Below, piece by piece: positions 26,537 to 36,286 of a DNA stretch of 64,000 nt. Origin of the DNA: Flavobacterium caeni. Its GTDB lineage: Bacteria > Bacteroidota > Bacteroidia > Flavobacteriales > Flavobacteriaceae. The DNA lies in the NCBI RefSeq assembly GCF_900101895.1, contig NZ_FMVF01000010.1, positions 1 to 64,000 of the forward strand, in the 5' to 3' direction. A program made the position numbers and the translations under genes. Each line of letters opens with the position of its first letter. Position 1 is the first letter of the stretch. The notes under the pieces are model-generated. The model was not told the DNA's origin, did no database searches, and saw only the letters and a program-made list of their open reading frames with translations.

Positions 26537-28222
26537 ATGCGCAACGGCATCACCATTTTTTTCCTTTTTGTCGTTAGTGCTGCTTTCAGTCAGTCCGAAC
26601 AGTGGCTCGACAAGGCTTGGGACTACACTTCGCAAAAGAACGACAGCGCGCTGATTTACATTCGCCGCGCCAACGAGACGGCCCGCAAAACATCGAACCG
26701 CGTGCTCGAAGCAAAAGCGATGGAAGCCGAGGGATTGTACTATGAGCTCGCAAAATCAGACTATTCGAAAGCGACCGGCTTTTACATGAAGGCCATCGCG
26801 CTTGCCGAAAAATACGACCTCGACTACCTGCCCAATCTTTACCATACGATGGGCGTGTTGTTCCACACCACCGACAACTACGAAAAAGCCGACGAATACT
26901 ATAAGCTCACGTTGCCGTTGGCCGAGCAAAAAAAAGATACCGATCTATTGGTCAAGTGCATGATCAACCTGGCGTCGAGCGCATCGAGTCAAAAAAAGTT
27001 CGCCGAAGCCGAGTCGGTCTTCAAAAAAGCGTTGCAATACAACAATGATTTCGAAGTAAACCGCGTCATTTATGCCAACATGGCCAATCTATACATGCGG
27101 CAGGGCGCGTACCGCAAGGCCATGCCCTATCTGCTCAAGGGCATCGCTACCAACACCGAAAACGGGAAATCGGGTAGTCCGCTGGAGTATGCCTATTTAC
27201 TCGACGGGATGATTGCGTTGCAAGACAAAAAAGGTTTGGATACCATGCTTATCCAGTCCCGCGCGCAGTTGCTCCAGAACCCCTCGCGGCGACATAAGAG
27301 CATTTTGTTGAAAAGCATGGGCCAGGGCGCGGCGTTGGTGGGCGATTTTAAGACGGCCGTCGATTTGAAAGACCAATACATTGCGCTCTACGATTCGATC
27401 AAGGCCGAGCAACGCGACCATTTGGTGTATGAACTCGAAACCAAATACCAAACCGAGAAACAGCAAGCCGAAATCGACCAGACCGAAAAAGAAAAACGAC
27501 AACTGTCGTGGCTTGCCGGGCTTGCCGCCTTGGTCATCCTGGTACTTGGCTGGTTGGTCTATTCGAACCTCAAAAAGAAAAAGAGCCTGGCGCTCAAAAC
27601 CGCGCAACTTGAGAAGTTGGTCGACGAAAAAAACCTGTTGCTCCGCGAGACGCACCACCGTGTCAAAAACAGCTTCCAAATCGTATCGAGCCTGCTGTAC
27701 CTGCAAAGCGAAAACATCAAGGACAAAGAGGCGGCGCTGGCCGTCAAAGAAGCCCAAAACCGTGTGAAATCGATGGTTTTGATCCACCAGAAACTCTACA
27801 GCAAAGACCAGCTGGTGGGCGTAAACGCCAAAGAATACCTCGAAGATTTGGTACGCGACATCATAGACAACCATTCGGCCCACCATATTTCGGTAAACGC
27901 GACCATCGAGCCGTTGGTCCTGGGGATCGACACCATTACGCCCATCGGCCTGATCGCCAACGAGCTGATCACCAACATCCTCAAACATGCTTTCGACGCC
28001 CAAACGACCCAACCTACAATCTGGGTTTCGTTCGCAAAAACAGACGACACAATCCTGTTCTCGGTAGCCGACAACGGCAAAGGTATGGGCACCCCGCGCG
28101 AAGATTCGTTTGGGATCAAATTGATACGATCGCTGTCTAAAAAACTCAAGGCCGATGTCGATTTTAAAACCGGCGACGGCGTAACCGTAGATTTAAAAAT
28201 CCGCAAATTCGAACTGCTATGA
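26537..28222 (+). CDS. TPR sensor histidine kinase (HisKA_2 type)
   Basis: The 561-residue protein has a signal peptide (RNGITIFFLFVVSAAFSQ). A periplasmic array of TPR-like repeats follows (about 25-330), then a coiled stretch, a membrane helix (LAGLAALVILVLGWLVY, about 385-402) and a cytoplasmic kinase. The phospho-acceptor box RETHHRVKNSFQIVSSLLYL is of the HisKA_2 type. The ATPase part has NELITNILKHAFD and VADNGKGMG. The start at 26537 is chosen because it gives the signal peptide. Its last four bases (ATGA) overlap the start of the regulator gene, so the two form one two-component system. Confidence 0.93.
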   Translation: MRNGITIFFLFVVSAAFSQSEQWLDKAWDYTSQKNDSALIYIRRANETARKTSNRVLEAKAMEAEGLYYELAKSDYSKATGFYMKAIALAEKYDLDYLPNLYHTMGVLFHTTDNYEKADEYYKLTLPLAEQKKDTDLLVKCMINLASSASSQKKFAEAESVFKKALQYNNDFEVNRVIYANMANLYMRQGAYRKAMPYLLKGIATNTENGKSGSPLEYAYLLDGMIALQDKKGLDTMLIQSRAQLLQNPSRRHKSILLKSMGQGAALVGDFKTAVDLKDQYIALYDSIKAEQRDHLVYELETKYQTEKQQAEIDQTEKEKRQLSWLAGLAALVILVLGWLVYSNLKKKKSLALKTAQLEKLVDEKNLLLRETHHRVKNSFQIVSSLLYLQSENIKDKEAALAVKEAQNRVKSMVLIHQKLYSKDQLVGVNAKEYLEDLVRDIIDNHSAHHISVNATIEPLVLGIDTITPIGLIANELITNILKHAFDAQTTQPTIWVSFAKTDDTILFSVADNGKGMGTPREDSFGIKLIRSLSKKLKADVDFKTGDGVTVDLKIRKFELL

Positions 28223-28926
28223 ACCGCATTTACATTGTCGAAGACGAACCGTTGATTGCCGATACCATTCGGATGGCGCTGGAAAAAGAAGGCTATGAGA
28301 TTTGCGGCGAGGCCGACAATGCCGCCGATGCGCTCTTTGGGATTGCCGATACCCAACCCGATCTGGTGCTGCTCGACATTACACTCGACGGCGAGGCGAC
28401 CGGTATCCAACTGGCGCGGCAAATCCAGAAACTGCCGGGAATTCCGTTTATCTTTTTGACGTCTTTGGCCGATGACGACACGATAGCGCAAGTGATGGCC
28501 ACTCATGCCGCGGGTTATCTGGTCAAACCATTCAACGAAAAAACGCTTAAAGCCAATATTGAACTGGCCTTGCATCGGTTTAAGGAAAAACAACCCAAAG
28601 CCGAAATTGTGGTTTCGACCGACGCTTTTTTTGTCAAGGAAAAATCGGGACTGACAAGGATTGACACGCATTCCATCCAATTTTTTGAAGCGTTCGACAA
28701 CTATGCTTACCTGGTAACTTCGGATAAAAAAATCCTGTTGCCGCATACGCTAAAGTCGGTCGAAGAAAAACTGCCGTCGGGTTTTTTGCGCGTCCATCGA
28801 AGCTACATCGTCAACCTGTCCTTGATCGAATCGCTGCAAGAAAACATACTGGTGATTGGCAGGCATCATATTCCGGTAGGCAAATCGTTTCGCGAAACGC
28901 TGATGAAACACCTCCCGACACTCTGA
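28219..28926 (+). CDS. LytTR-family response regulator
   Basis: The 235-residue protein has a receiver domain (about 1-120) with acidic residues VEDEP, the phospho-acceptor aspartate in LLDITLDG, the LTSLAD threonine region and the LVKPF lysine. A LytTR DNA-binding domain (about 135-232) follows, with FFEAFDNYAYLVTSDKK and FLRVHRSYIVNL. It overlaps the kinase gene by four bases. Two 9-bp direct repeats 21 bp apart lie just downstream (28943-28972), in the spacing typical of LytTR sites. Confidence 0.95.
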   Translation: MNRIYIVEDEPLIADTIRMALEKEGYEICGEADNAADALFGIADTQPDLVLLDITLDGEATGIQLARQIQKLPGIPFIFLTSLADDDTIAQVMATHAAGYLVKPFNEKTLKANIELALHRFKEKQPKAEIVVSTDAFFVKEKSGLTRIDTHSIQFFEAFDNYAYLVTSDKKILLPHTLKSVEEKLPSGFLRVHRSYIVNLSLIESLQENILVIGRHHIPVGKSFRETLMKHLPTL

Positions 28927-28942
28927 CTAAAAAAAGCGGCGC

Positions 28943-28972
28943 ATTCACCCGTCAAAAAAGGCCGTTCACTCG
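28943..28972 (+). promoter_or_regulatory. Candidate LytTR operator before the S74 gene
   Basis: ATTCACCCG (28943-28951) and GTTCACTCG (28964-28972) are imperfect direct repeats with seven of nine bases alike, separated by 12 bp. LytTR regulators usually bind two 9-bp repeats 12-13 bp apart. The site lies between the regulator gene and the S74 surface-protein gene. Confidence 0.5.
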
Positions 28973-29005
28973 GTTTTATCACGTAAAAAACACTGTTATT
29001 CATAG

Positions 29006-29027
29006 CTTTAGCTACCGAAAGCTAAGG
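29006..29027 (+). promoter_or_regulatory. Hairpin next to the S74 gene start codon
   Basis: CTTTAGCT (29006-29013) and AGCTAAGG (29020-29027) pair with one G-T pair around ACCGAA. The stem ends two bases before the ATG at 29030, so it could hide the ribosome entry site. Confidence 0.5.
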
Positions 29028-29029
29028 TC

Positions 29030-32000
29030 ATGAAAGCGATTTATACCGTATCTACCCTGTTTGTCTGCCTGGTGTCTATGGCCCAGGTTGGCGTCAACAC
29101 CGCTACGCCCGATCCATCGTCGGTGCTTGATGTGGTGGCAACCGACAAAGGAATGTTGGTGCCGCGCGTGAACCTTCCCGACATTAACGTCACGATGCTC
29201 GACGGCATAAATACGGCCGCTGCCGGATTGTTGATTTACAACACCAATGTGGCTACTGTGGGCGGAAACGGCGTCGGGTTTTACTATTTTAACGGTACCG
29301 TCTGGGCGCCTTTGACCACCACGGCAACCGATGACCAAACCATCGACCATCTCTCGCTTGTGGGAACTACGCTGAGACTTTCTCTCGAAAACGACGGACA
29401 GCCGGCGCAAACCCTCAACCTCGCTTCGATCGATACCGACGACCAGACGATTGATGCCATTTCGCTTGTGGGAACAACGTTGGGAATATCGCTCCAGAAC
29501 GATGGCCAACCGCCGCAAACTGTAAACTTATCAGGACTGCAAGATCATGATTGGTACGAAGTGGGTGGAACGACTCCGGCCAATGCCATTTCGGACGACA
29601 TCTATAGCTGGGGCGACGTGTCAATCGGAAAATCAACGGCTGCCACTGCGCAGCTGGACGTTGCGGCATTGGGCAAAAACATTACGATGGATTTGACCAA
29701 CATCTATACTTTATCTGCCGCAAAAATTGGGCTACGGAATCAGCTGACGATTGACGGATCGTTTGGCGGTACTGGCGTCTATAATTTTTTGACCGGAAAC
29801 TCCGCGTCGAAATTCGGCTACAGAAATAACTTTTACTCGATCGCATCGGGCCCCAAGTCTGAAATAGGTTTGGAAAGTCTTTCGGGTTCGACTGGAGAGA
29901 CTTACTTTACCGGGACAAAAAACACTGTTGCGCCTCCAACGTCCAATACTGGCCCCTTTATAGGCCTACACAACGATGTCCTCAATTACCAGCAAGGCAA
30001 CACCTATGGCATTTACAACAACTTCAATGCCTTAGGAAACACCAGCAGCATTTATGGCTTGTACAATAATTTGGCAGGAACCGGCAACGCGTCGGTTACC
30101 GGTGTATATACTTCAATCAATACGAACGGAACGGGAACAAAATACGGTGAGTACATCTATATCCCAAATTCTATCGGCGGAACGCACTACGGATTGCACG
30201 CCGAAGTTACCAAGTTCGGAAGTTTTGCAGGATACTTCCTAGGACGGGTTTCATTTGGTACGACCACGAGCAACAATTACATTTTTCCGGCGTCGCGTGG
30301 AACAAGCGGACAGATCATGCAAACCGATGCGACCGGGAACTTAAGTTGGGTTACTCCGGCTATAACTTCAGACGATCAAAATCTGACGACAGCCACTTTG
30401 ACCGGGACGACCTTAAATCTTGGCATCGAAAGCGGAACCGGAACATCGATCGACCTTTCACCGCTTCAGGACGGAACGGGAACCGACAGTCAAACCGTCG
30501 ACACATTTGCACTCGTGGGGAATACCTTGGGGATTTCGCTTCAAAACGACGGGCAACCCGTACATACCGTCAACCTATCCGGTCTATCGGACCATGACTG
30601 GCACGAAGTGGGCGGTACGAATCCGGCCGATAACATTACCGATGACATTTATACCATGGGTGCCGTTTCGATTGGACAACCAAATTCGGCGTCGGCCAAG
30701 GTCGATATTCTGTCAAACAATAAAGCCATCACGCTGAATCTTTTTAACCATGACCCGATGACATCCGGCATAAAAATGGGCATTCAGAATCAAATCACCG
30801 CAGCCGGGAACTCAACTACTACTGGAATTCAAAATTCTATAATGGGCGACGGCAACTATAAGTTTGGAATTCGAAACCATTTCTCTTCACCTACTCCGGT
30901 AGCTTTTAATGACGAGACAGGTATTCAAAACCTGTCGAATTCGACTGGCAGTAACCGTTTTACCGGAACAAGCAACATATCGGCTCCAATCGCCAATAAC
31001 ACCGGAGTTTTTATCGGCGTCGAAAACTTTGCTACGAATGCAACAGCAGGACCGGTTATGGGTGTTTTCAATAACATCTCGCCGGTGACAAACAATAGCG
31101 AACTGATCGGTGTCAATAATAATATGTCTGGGGTAGGAAACGCGCAGGTTAAAGGCCTAAATACAACTATTACGACAAGCGGAACCGGGACAAAATATGG
31201 CGACTACATCCGGATTCCCGGTTCTGTTGGCGGCACACATTACGGATTGTATTCGGACGTGACCAAGGCAGGGTCGTTCGCAGGATACTTTTTGGGCGAT
31301 GTTTCGATTGGAACGACAACAACCAACAATTACATCTTGCCTGCATCACGCGGAACCAACGGACAAATCATGCGAACAAACGGCGCCGGAGTGGTCTCGT
31401 GGGTCAATCTGCCGGCTTTTTCAGACAATCAAAATCTACTGACGCCAACCCTTACCGGAACGACGTTGAATTTAGGCATAGAAAACGGAACTGGAACCAC
31501 AATCGACCTTTCACCACTCCAGGACGGTACGGGAACCGACGACCAAAATCTTACGCCCGCTACGCTATCGGGAACAAACCTAACACTGGGAATCGAAAAC
31601 GGATCGGGTGTCAGCGTGAACCTCGGCCCTCTTTTAAACAGTGTTGCCGCGAACAATGGCTTGAATGTCGATGCCGGAACTGTGCAATTGGGCGGACCGT
31701 TGATCGAGGACACAACAATTCCGTTCGCGGCGAATACGATGCGCTACAACCTCAACGGCACCGGCGATTTCATCGTTCAGGACACAGGAACAGACATGTT
31801 CAGGATCAACGACGACGGCACTGCATTTCTGGAAAGACGTTTTAGTATTGGCGAGGCCGATAATGCCAACGCGGCGGTTAACGTCAGCAAGAACTCGTCC
31901 AACACCAATTTCCATGTCGAACTCGAGCAGATCAACGCCAACGAAGGCGCGCGGCTCAGGTTTACGAACCAGGCCGAAACCAATTCTTCTTGGGTGATGC

Positions 32001-32536
32001 TCGGTCGCGCCGACGACACCATTGCCGATTCTTTTTTCACCCTTAACGCCTTGGGCCACAACAACAATATCATTTACGCAAGGGCGACGGGTCAGGTTGG
32101 CATCAACCGTATTCCCACAACAAACGAACTCGAGGTAGGCGGCAATGCGTCAAAAGCAACTGCAGGAGCGTGGCTTGCGAATTCGGATGCGCGTCTGAAA
32201 AAAGACATTATAACCATCGCACCCGAGAAAGCACTCGAAAAACTGCTTTCACTGCGCGGCGTCACCTATAAATGGAATGATGACAAAACAGGAATTCAGC
32301 GCCCGGAGTCGATTCGGTATGGCTTTGTCGCACAGGAAATCCAGCAGGTGTTTCCCGAAAAAGTCAAAGCCGACGCACAAGGATATCTGCAAACGGCCTA
32401 TGGCGATTACGATGCGCTCATGGTGCAATCGATGAAGGCCATAGTCGAACGGCTCGAAAAGCTCGAAGCCGAAAATGCCCAACTTAGGGCCATCGTCCAA
32501 TCGAAAAACCAAGAAACCGCATCGACCGAACGATAA
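29030..32536 (+). CDS. Large secreted tail-fibre-like protein with C-terminal S74 chaperone domain
   Basis: The 1168-residue protein has a signal peptide (KAIYTVSTLFVCLVSMAQ) and the common Bacteroidetes opening VGVNTATPDPSSVLDV...KGMLVPRV. Long Thr/Asn/Gly-rich beta-type repeats follow. The end is a Peptidase_S74 domain with SDARLKKDI (candidate Ser/Lys catalytic pair), YGFVAQEIQQVFPE and a coiled coil VERLEKLEAENAQLRAI. S74 domains promote trimer folding of phage tail spikes and then cut themselves off. Two modules of about 349 residues are tandemly duplicated inside. No T9SS tail is seen. It follows a two-component pair with a candidate LytTR site. Confidence 0.88.
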   Translation: MKAIYTVSTLFVCLVSMAQVGVNTATPDPSSVLDVVATDKGMLVPRVNLPDINVTMLDGINTAAAGLLIYNTNVATVGGNGVGFYYFNGTVWAPLTTTATDDQTIDHLSLVGTTLRLSLENDGQPAQTLNLASIDTDDQTIDAISLVGTTLGISLQNDGQPPQTVNLSGLQDHDWYEVGGTTPANAISDDIYSWGDVSIGKSTAATAQLDVAALGKNITMDLTNIYTLSAAKIGLRNQLTIDGSFGGTGVYNFLTGNSASKFGYRNNFYSIASGPKSEIGLESLSGSTGETYFTGTKNTVAPPTSNTGPFIGLHNDVLNYQQGNTYGIYNNFNALGNTSSIYGLYNNLAGTGNASVTGVYTSINTNGTGTKYGEYIYIPNSIGGTHYGLHAEVTKFGSFAGYFLGRVSFGTTTSNNYIFPASRGTSGQIMQTDATGNLSWVTPAITSDDQNLTTATLTGTTLNLGIESGTGTSIDLSPLQDGTGTDSQTVDTFALVGNTLGISLQNDGQPVHTVNLSGLSDHDWHEVGGTNPADNITDDIYTMGAVSIGQPNSASAKVDILSNNKAITLNLFNHDPMTSGIKMGIQNQITAAGNSTTTGIQNSIMGDGNYKFGIRNHFSSPTPVAFNDETGIQNLSNSTGSNRFTGTSNISAPIANNTGVFIGVENFATNATAGPVMGVFNNISPVTNNSELIGVNNNMSGVGNAQVKGLNTTITTSGTGTKYGDYIRIPGSVGGTHYGLYSDVTKAGSFAGYFLGDVSIGTTTTNNYILPASRGTNGQIMRTNGAGVVSWVNLPAFSDNQNLLTPTLTGTTLNLGIENGTGTTIDLSPLQDGTGTDDQNLTPATLSGTNLTLGIENGSGVSVNLGPLLNSVAANNGLNVDAGTVQLGGPLIEDTTIPFAANTMRYNLNGTGDFIVQDTGTDMFRINDDGTAFLERRFSIGEADNANAAVNVSKNSSNTNFHVELEQINANEGARLRFTNQAETNSSWVMLGRADDTIADSFFTLNALGHNNNIIYARATGQVGINRIPTTNELEVGGNASKATAGAWLANSDARLKKDIITIAPEKALEKLLSLRGVTYKWNDDKTGIQRPESIRYGFVAQEIQQVFPEKVKADAQGYLQTAYGDYDALMVQSMKAIVERLEKLEAENAQLRAIVQSKNQETASTER
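29431..31540 (+). repeat. Tandem duplication of an approximately 1,048-bp coding module
   Basis: Within the S74 gene, the unit beginning TDDQTIDAISLVGTTLGISL (about 29437) recurs as TDSQTVDTFALVGNTLGISL (about 30484). A partial third start, TDDQNLTPATLSG, is at about 31536. Matching landmarks at the same spacing include SDHDW/QDHDW, TGTKYG and SFAGYFLG. The copies have diverged in the middle. Confidence 0.8.
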
Positions 32537-32561
32537 AATTTTACGGCACGGCCAAAGTTTG

Positions 32562-32569
32562 TACATTTG
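32562..32569 (+). promoter_or_regulatory. Candidate -7 box (TACATTTG) for polA
   Basis: TACATTTG fits TAnnTTTG and lies 22 bases before the polA ATG at 32592. Confidence 0.55.
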
Positions 32570-32591
32570 TGTTTCACGTAAAAACTTTGTC

Positions 32592-35417
32592 ATGTCTGCA
32601 CAAAAACGTCTTTTCCTGCTCGATGCCTACGCGCTTATTTTTCGCGGATACTACGCGCTGATCAAAAACCCGCGGATCAACTCGAAAGGAATGGACACCT
32701 CGGCCATCTTGGGTTTCATGAACTCGTTGCTCGACGTCATCCGGCGTGAAAAACCCGATCATTTGGCCGTCGCGTTCGACAAAGGCGGCTCTACGGTGCG
32801 CTCGGAAATGTTCCAGGACTACAAGGCCAACCGCGACGCGACGCCCGAAGCCATTTCGATTGCCGTACCGTGGATACAGGAATTGTTGCGCGCCATGCAC
32901 ATCCCGATTGTCGAAGTCGCGGGTTGCGAAGCCGACGACCTTATCGGCACGCTCGCCAAACAGGCCGAAAAACAAGGCTACCAGGTTTTTATGGTAACGC
33001 CCGACAAGGATTATGCGCAATTGGTTTCAGAAAATGTGTTCATGTACCGACCGTCACGACTCGGCAACGACATCGAGATTTGGGGCGTGCCCGAAGTGCT
33101 CGCGCGTTTCGAGATCGAGCGCCCCGAGCAAGTCATCGACTACCTGGGCATGATGGGCGATGCGGTAGACAACATTCCGGGATTGCCCGGCGTGGGCGAA
33201 AAAACCGCCAAGAAATTGTTGGCCGAATTCGGGTCGATGGAAAACCTGCTCGAAAACACGCACCAGCTCAAGGGCGCACTCAAGGAAAAAATCGAAGCGA
33301 ACAAAGAGCAGGGCATCATGTCCAAAAAACTCGCCACCATCATCACCGATTGCGATGTGACCTTTGACGAAGACGACTACGAACTTTCTAAACCAGACGT
33401 CGCCAAAACCGACGCGATTTTCAACGAGCTCGAGTTCCGGCAAATGAAAACGCAGTTCGACAAACTCTTTGGTGGCGGGGCCGAATACGACGAAATCACT
33501 ACGGGCGACAACGCAACGCCAAAACCCAAAAAAACCAACGAAGACCAGTTCTCTTTGTTCGGATTCGAGGACGAAACCGAACGCCGTCCAGACAGTTTTT
33601 ACGCCACGCTCGACAATACGCCGCATTTGTACCAAAGCATCGAAGGCGATTTGCCGACCAAGTTGCTTTTGAACAACCTTTTGCAGCAAACCTCGGTGGC
33701 GTTCGATACCGAAACCACGGGCATCGACGCGCTCAACGCCGAACTCGTCGGGCTGTCTTTCTCTTGGGAAAAAGGACAGGGCTTTTACGTCCCGATTCCA
33801 GACGATTATGAGCAAGCCAAGGCCATCGTGCAAAAGTTCGCGCCTTTTTACGAAAGCGAAACCATCGAAAAAGTGGGGCAAAACGTCAAATACGATTTGA
33901 AAGTGCTCAAGAATTACGGCATCACCATCAAAGGGCCGGTGTTTGACACCATGCTCGCGCACTACCTCATCAACCCCGACATGCGCCACAACATGGATGT
34001 TTTGAGCGAGACCTATCTGAAGTATTCGCCCAAATCGATCGAGACGCTCATCGGCAAAAAAGGCAAAGGCCAGCTTTCGATGCGCGACGTACCGCTCGAC
34101 GACATCAAGGAATATGCGGCCGAAGACGCCGATGTGACGTTCCAGCTCAAGCAACATTTCAAGCCGATACTCGAAAAAGCAGGCACCAAGAAACTGTTTG
34201 ACGAGATCGAAGTGCCGCTGCTGTCGGTGCTTGCCGATATGGAAGCCGAGGGCATTCGACTCGACATTGGATTTTTAAACCAGCTTTCGGGGCAATTCGA
34301 CAAAGAGGTGCAAACCATTGAGGCCAAGATCTATGAGCAGTGCGGCGAAAAATTCAACCTTGGGTCGCCCAAACAACTCGGCGATATTTTGTTCGAAAAG
34401 CTCAAGATCGGCGGGGCCAAACAAAAAAAGACCAAGACGGGCCAGTATGCAACGGGCGAAGAAGTGCTCGGCTATTTGGCCAAGGACAACCCGGTGGTGG
34501 CCGACATACTCGACTGGCGCCAGCTTGTCAAACTACAAAGTACTTATGTCAATGCGCTGCCGGGCCAGGTCGATGCCAAGACCAACCGCGTGCATACCGA
34601 TTACATGCAAACCGTAGCCGCCACGGGCCGATTGAGCTCGAACAATCCGAACCTGCAAAACATTCCGATCAGAACCGAACGCGGTCGATTGATCCGCAAG
34701 GCGTTTGTGGCGCGCGACGAAAACTACACGCTGCTCTCTGCCGACTACTCGCAAATCGAACTGCGCATCATCGCGGCGCTGTCGGGCGAACAAAACATGA
34801 TCAAATCGTTTCAGGAGAAAGAGGACATCCATAGATCGACCGCGGCCAAGGTGTTCAACGTACCGCTCGAAGAAGTCACACGCGACCAACGCTCGAACGC
34901 AAAAACCGTCAACTTTGGGATCATTTACGGCGTATCGGCCTTTGGGCTCAGCAACCAAACCGATTTGTCGCGGTCCGAAGCCGCCGAACTCATCACCGCC
35001 TACTACAACACCTATCCCGAACTCAAATCGTTCATGGGCAAACAGGTCGATTTTGCACGCGACAACGGTTATGTGCAAACCATTTCGGGAAGGCGTCGTT
35101 ATTTGAAAGACATCAATTCGGCCAATGCCGTCGTGCGTGGCGCGGCCGAGCGAAACGCGGTCAATGCGCCCATCCAGGGCAGTGCAGCCGACATCATCAA
35201 GATCGCGATGATCAACATCCACAAAAGACTGACCCAGGAAAATTGGAAAAGCAAGATGTTGTTGCAGGTACATGACGAATTGGTGTTCGACGTACACCAC
35301 TCGGAACTCGAAAAGATCAAACCGATGATCAAGCACGAAATGGAAAATGCGTTTCCGATGGCCGTGCCGCTCGAAGTCGAGATGGGAACGGGCGCCAACT
35401 GGCTCGAAGCGCATTGA
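32592..35417 (+). CDS. polA: DNA polymerase I
   Basis: The 941-residue protein fills gaps and removes RNA primers during replication and repair. The N-terminal 5' nuclease domain starts KRLFLLDAYALIFRGYYAL and has AGCEADDLIGTLA and GLPGVGEKTA. The 3'-5' exonuclease domain keeps its catalytic residues (FDTETTG, NVKYDLKVL, YAAEDAD), so proofreading is expected. Polymerase motifs are A LLSADYSQIELRI, B RSNAKTVNFGIIYG and C QVHDELVFD. The start at 32592 (MSAQKRLFL) excludes a 39-residue extension that overlaps the S74 gene. Confidence 0.98.
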   Translation: MSAQKRLFLLDAYALIFRGYYALIKNPRINSKGMDTSAILGFMNSLLDVIRREKPDHLAVAFDKGGSTVRSEMFQDYKANRDATPEAISIAVPWIQELLRAMHIPIVEVAGCEADDLIGTLAKQAEKQGYQVFMVTPDKDYAQLVSENVFMYRPSRLGNDIEIWGVPEVLARFEIERPEQVIDYLGMMGDAVDNIPGLPGVGEKTAKKLLAEFGSMENLLENTHQLKGALKEKIEANKEQGIMSKKLATIITDCDVTFDEDDYELSKPDVAKTDAIFNELEFRQMKTQFDKLFGGGAEYDEITTGDNATPKPKKTNEDQFSLFGFEDETERRPDSFYATLDNTPHLYQSIEGDLPTKLLLNNLLQQTSVAFDTETTGIDALNAELVGLSFSWEKGQGFYVPIPDDYEQAKAIVQKFAPFYESETIEKVGQNVKYDLKVLKNYGITIKGPVFDTMLAHYLINPDMRHNMDVLSETYLKYSPKSIETLIGKKGKGQLSMRDVPLDDIKEYAAEDADVTFQLKQHFKPILEKAGTKKLFDEIEVPLLSVLADMEAEGIRLDIGFLNQLSGQFDKEVQTIEAKIYEQCGEKFNLGSPKQLGDILFEKLKIGGAKQKKTKTGQYATGEEVLGYLAKDNPVVADILDWRQLVKLQSTYVNALPGQVDAKTNRVHTDYMQTVAATGRLSSNNPNLQNIPIRTERGRLIRKAFVARDENYTLLSADYSQIELRIIAALSGEQNMIKSFQEKEDIHRSTAAKVFNVPLEEVTRDQRSNAKTVNFGIIYGVSAFGLSNQTDLSRSEAAELITAYYNTYPELKSFMGKQVDFARDNGYVQTISGRRRYLKDINSANAVVRGAAERNAVNAPIQGSAADIIKIAMINIHKRLTQENWKSKMLLQVHDELVFDVHHSELEKIKPMIKHEMENAFPMAVPLEVEMGTGANWLEAH

Positions 35418-35510
35418 TTTTTGAACAATCGGCAAAAAAGCACAGGCTTGTTCGCATAACTTTCATTTTTATTTGTAATTTTAGTCGAAACAACTAAAAA
35501 CGAATCACTT

Positions 35511-36170
35511 ATGAAAAAAACAATGCTAACGCTTGCCGCCGTCATACTGGTGGCAACCGCTTGTAAGAAAACCGAAGAAACGCCTCCGGCCGATGCAGCC
35601 GTAGCCGTCGACACCATAGCCGTAGCCGATGAAACCGCCGAAGCGGCCCAACCGATGGACTCCGCGGCCATGATGAAAGCATGGGAAGCCTACGCCACGC
35701 CGGGCGATCCGCACAAAATGCTGGCCGCAGAAAGCGGCAACTGGAGCGCAGAATCAACCATGTACATGAGCGCCAACGATCCGAATCCGATGAAAATGGC
35801 CATGACGTCGACCACCAAAATGGTCATGGGCGGCCGTTACCAGGAATCGCGCTATTCGGGCAACATGATGGGACAACCGTTCGAAGGTTTGGCGACGGTG
35901 GGCTACAACAACGCCTCGAAAAAATTCGAATCGAACTGGATCGACAACATGGGTACGGGCGTGATGCAAATGTCGGGCGAATATGACGCGGCCACCAAGA
36001 CCATCAACCTGGCCGGCGAATGTATGGACCCTATGACCGGCAAAACCAAAAAGATGCGCGAAACATGGAAAATCGTAGACGACAACACGCGCAAGATGAC
36101 CCTGTATGACACCGACCCAAGCGGCAAGGAATTCAAGTCGATGGAAATCGTGCAAACACGAAAAAAGTAG
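35511..36170 (+). CDS. DUF1579-type lipoprotein
   Basis: The 219-residue protein has a lipoprotein signal ending LVATAC (lipidated cysteine about 18), a Pro/Ala/Asp-rich spacer, and a DUF1579-like domain (about 60-218). The domain includes GNWSAESTMYMS, GRYQESRYSGNMMGQPFEG, GYNNASKKFESNWID and MRETWKIVDDNT. It is a predicted beta-barrel-like fold of unknown function. It stands alone and converges on the DUF5916 gene. Confidence 0.85.
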   Translation: MKKTMLTLAAVILVATACKKTEETPPADAAVAVDTIAVADETAEAAQPMDSAAMMKAWEAYATPGDPHKMLAAESGNWSAESTMYMSANDPNPMKMAMTSTTKMVMGGRYQESRYSGNMMGQPFEGLATVGYNNASKKFESNWIDNMGTGVMQMSGEYDAATKTINLAGECMDPMTGKTKKMRETWKIVDDNTRKMTLYDTDPSGKEFKSMEIVQTRKK

Positions 36171-36178
36171 GACTTTTT

Positions 36179-36277
36179 TAAATTCCAATTCTAAAATTCC
36201 AAATTCCAATCGTTCCTAGGACGTTTTGGGATTTGGAATTTGGTGCTTGGAATTTGGTGCTTGGAATTTGAAATTTT
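36179..36277. repeat. TTCCAAA/TTTGGAA inverted array C
   Basis: AATTCCAATTC..AATTCCAAATTCCAA faces GGGATTTGGAATTTGG and further GGAATTTG units, with CGTTCCTAGGACG at the centre. It separates two convergent genes, as array A does. Confidence 0.8.
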
Positions 36278-36286
36278 CAGATTGGT

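Noticed and set aside
32475..32591. N-terminal extension of DNA polymerase I
   Set aside because: It overlaps the end of the S74 gene and the candidate promoter, and is absent from the polymerase family.
33054..34157. Long open frame on the minus strand opposite polA
   Set aside because: It is fully antisense to the exonuclease and linker region of polA and shows no domain.
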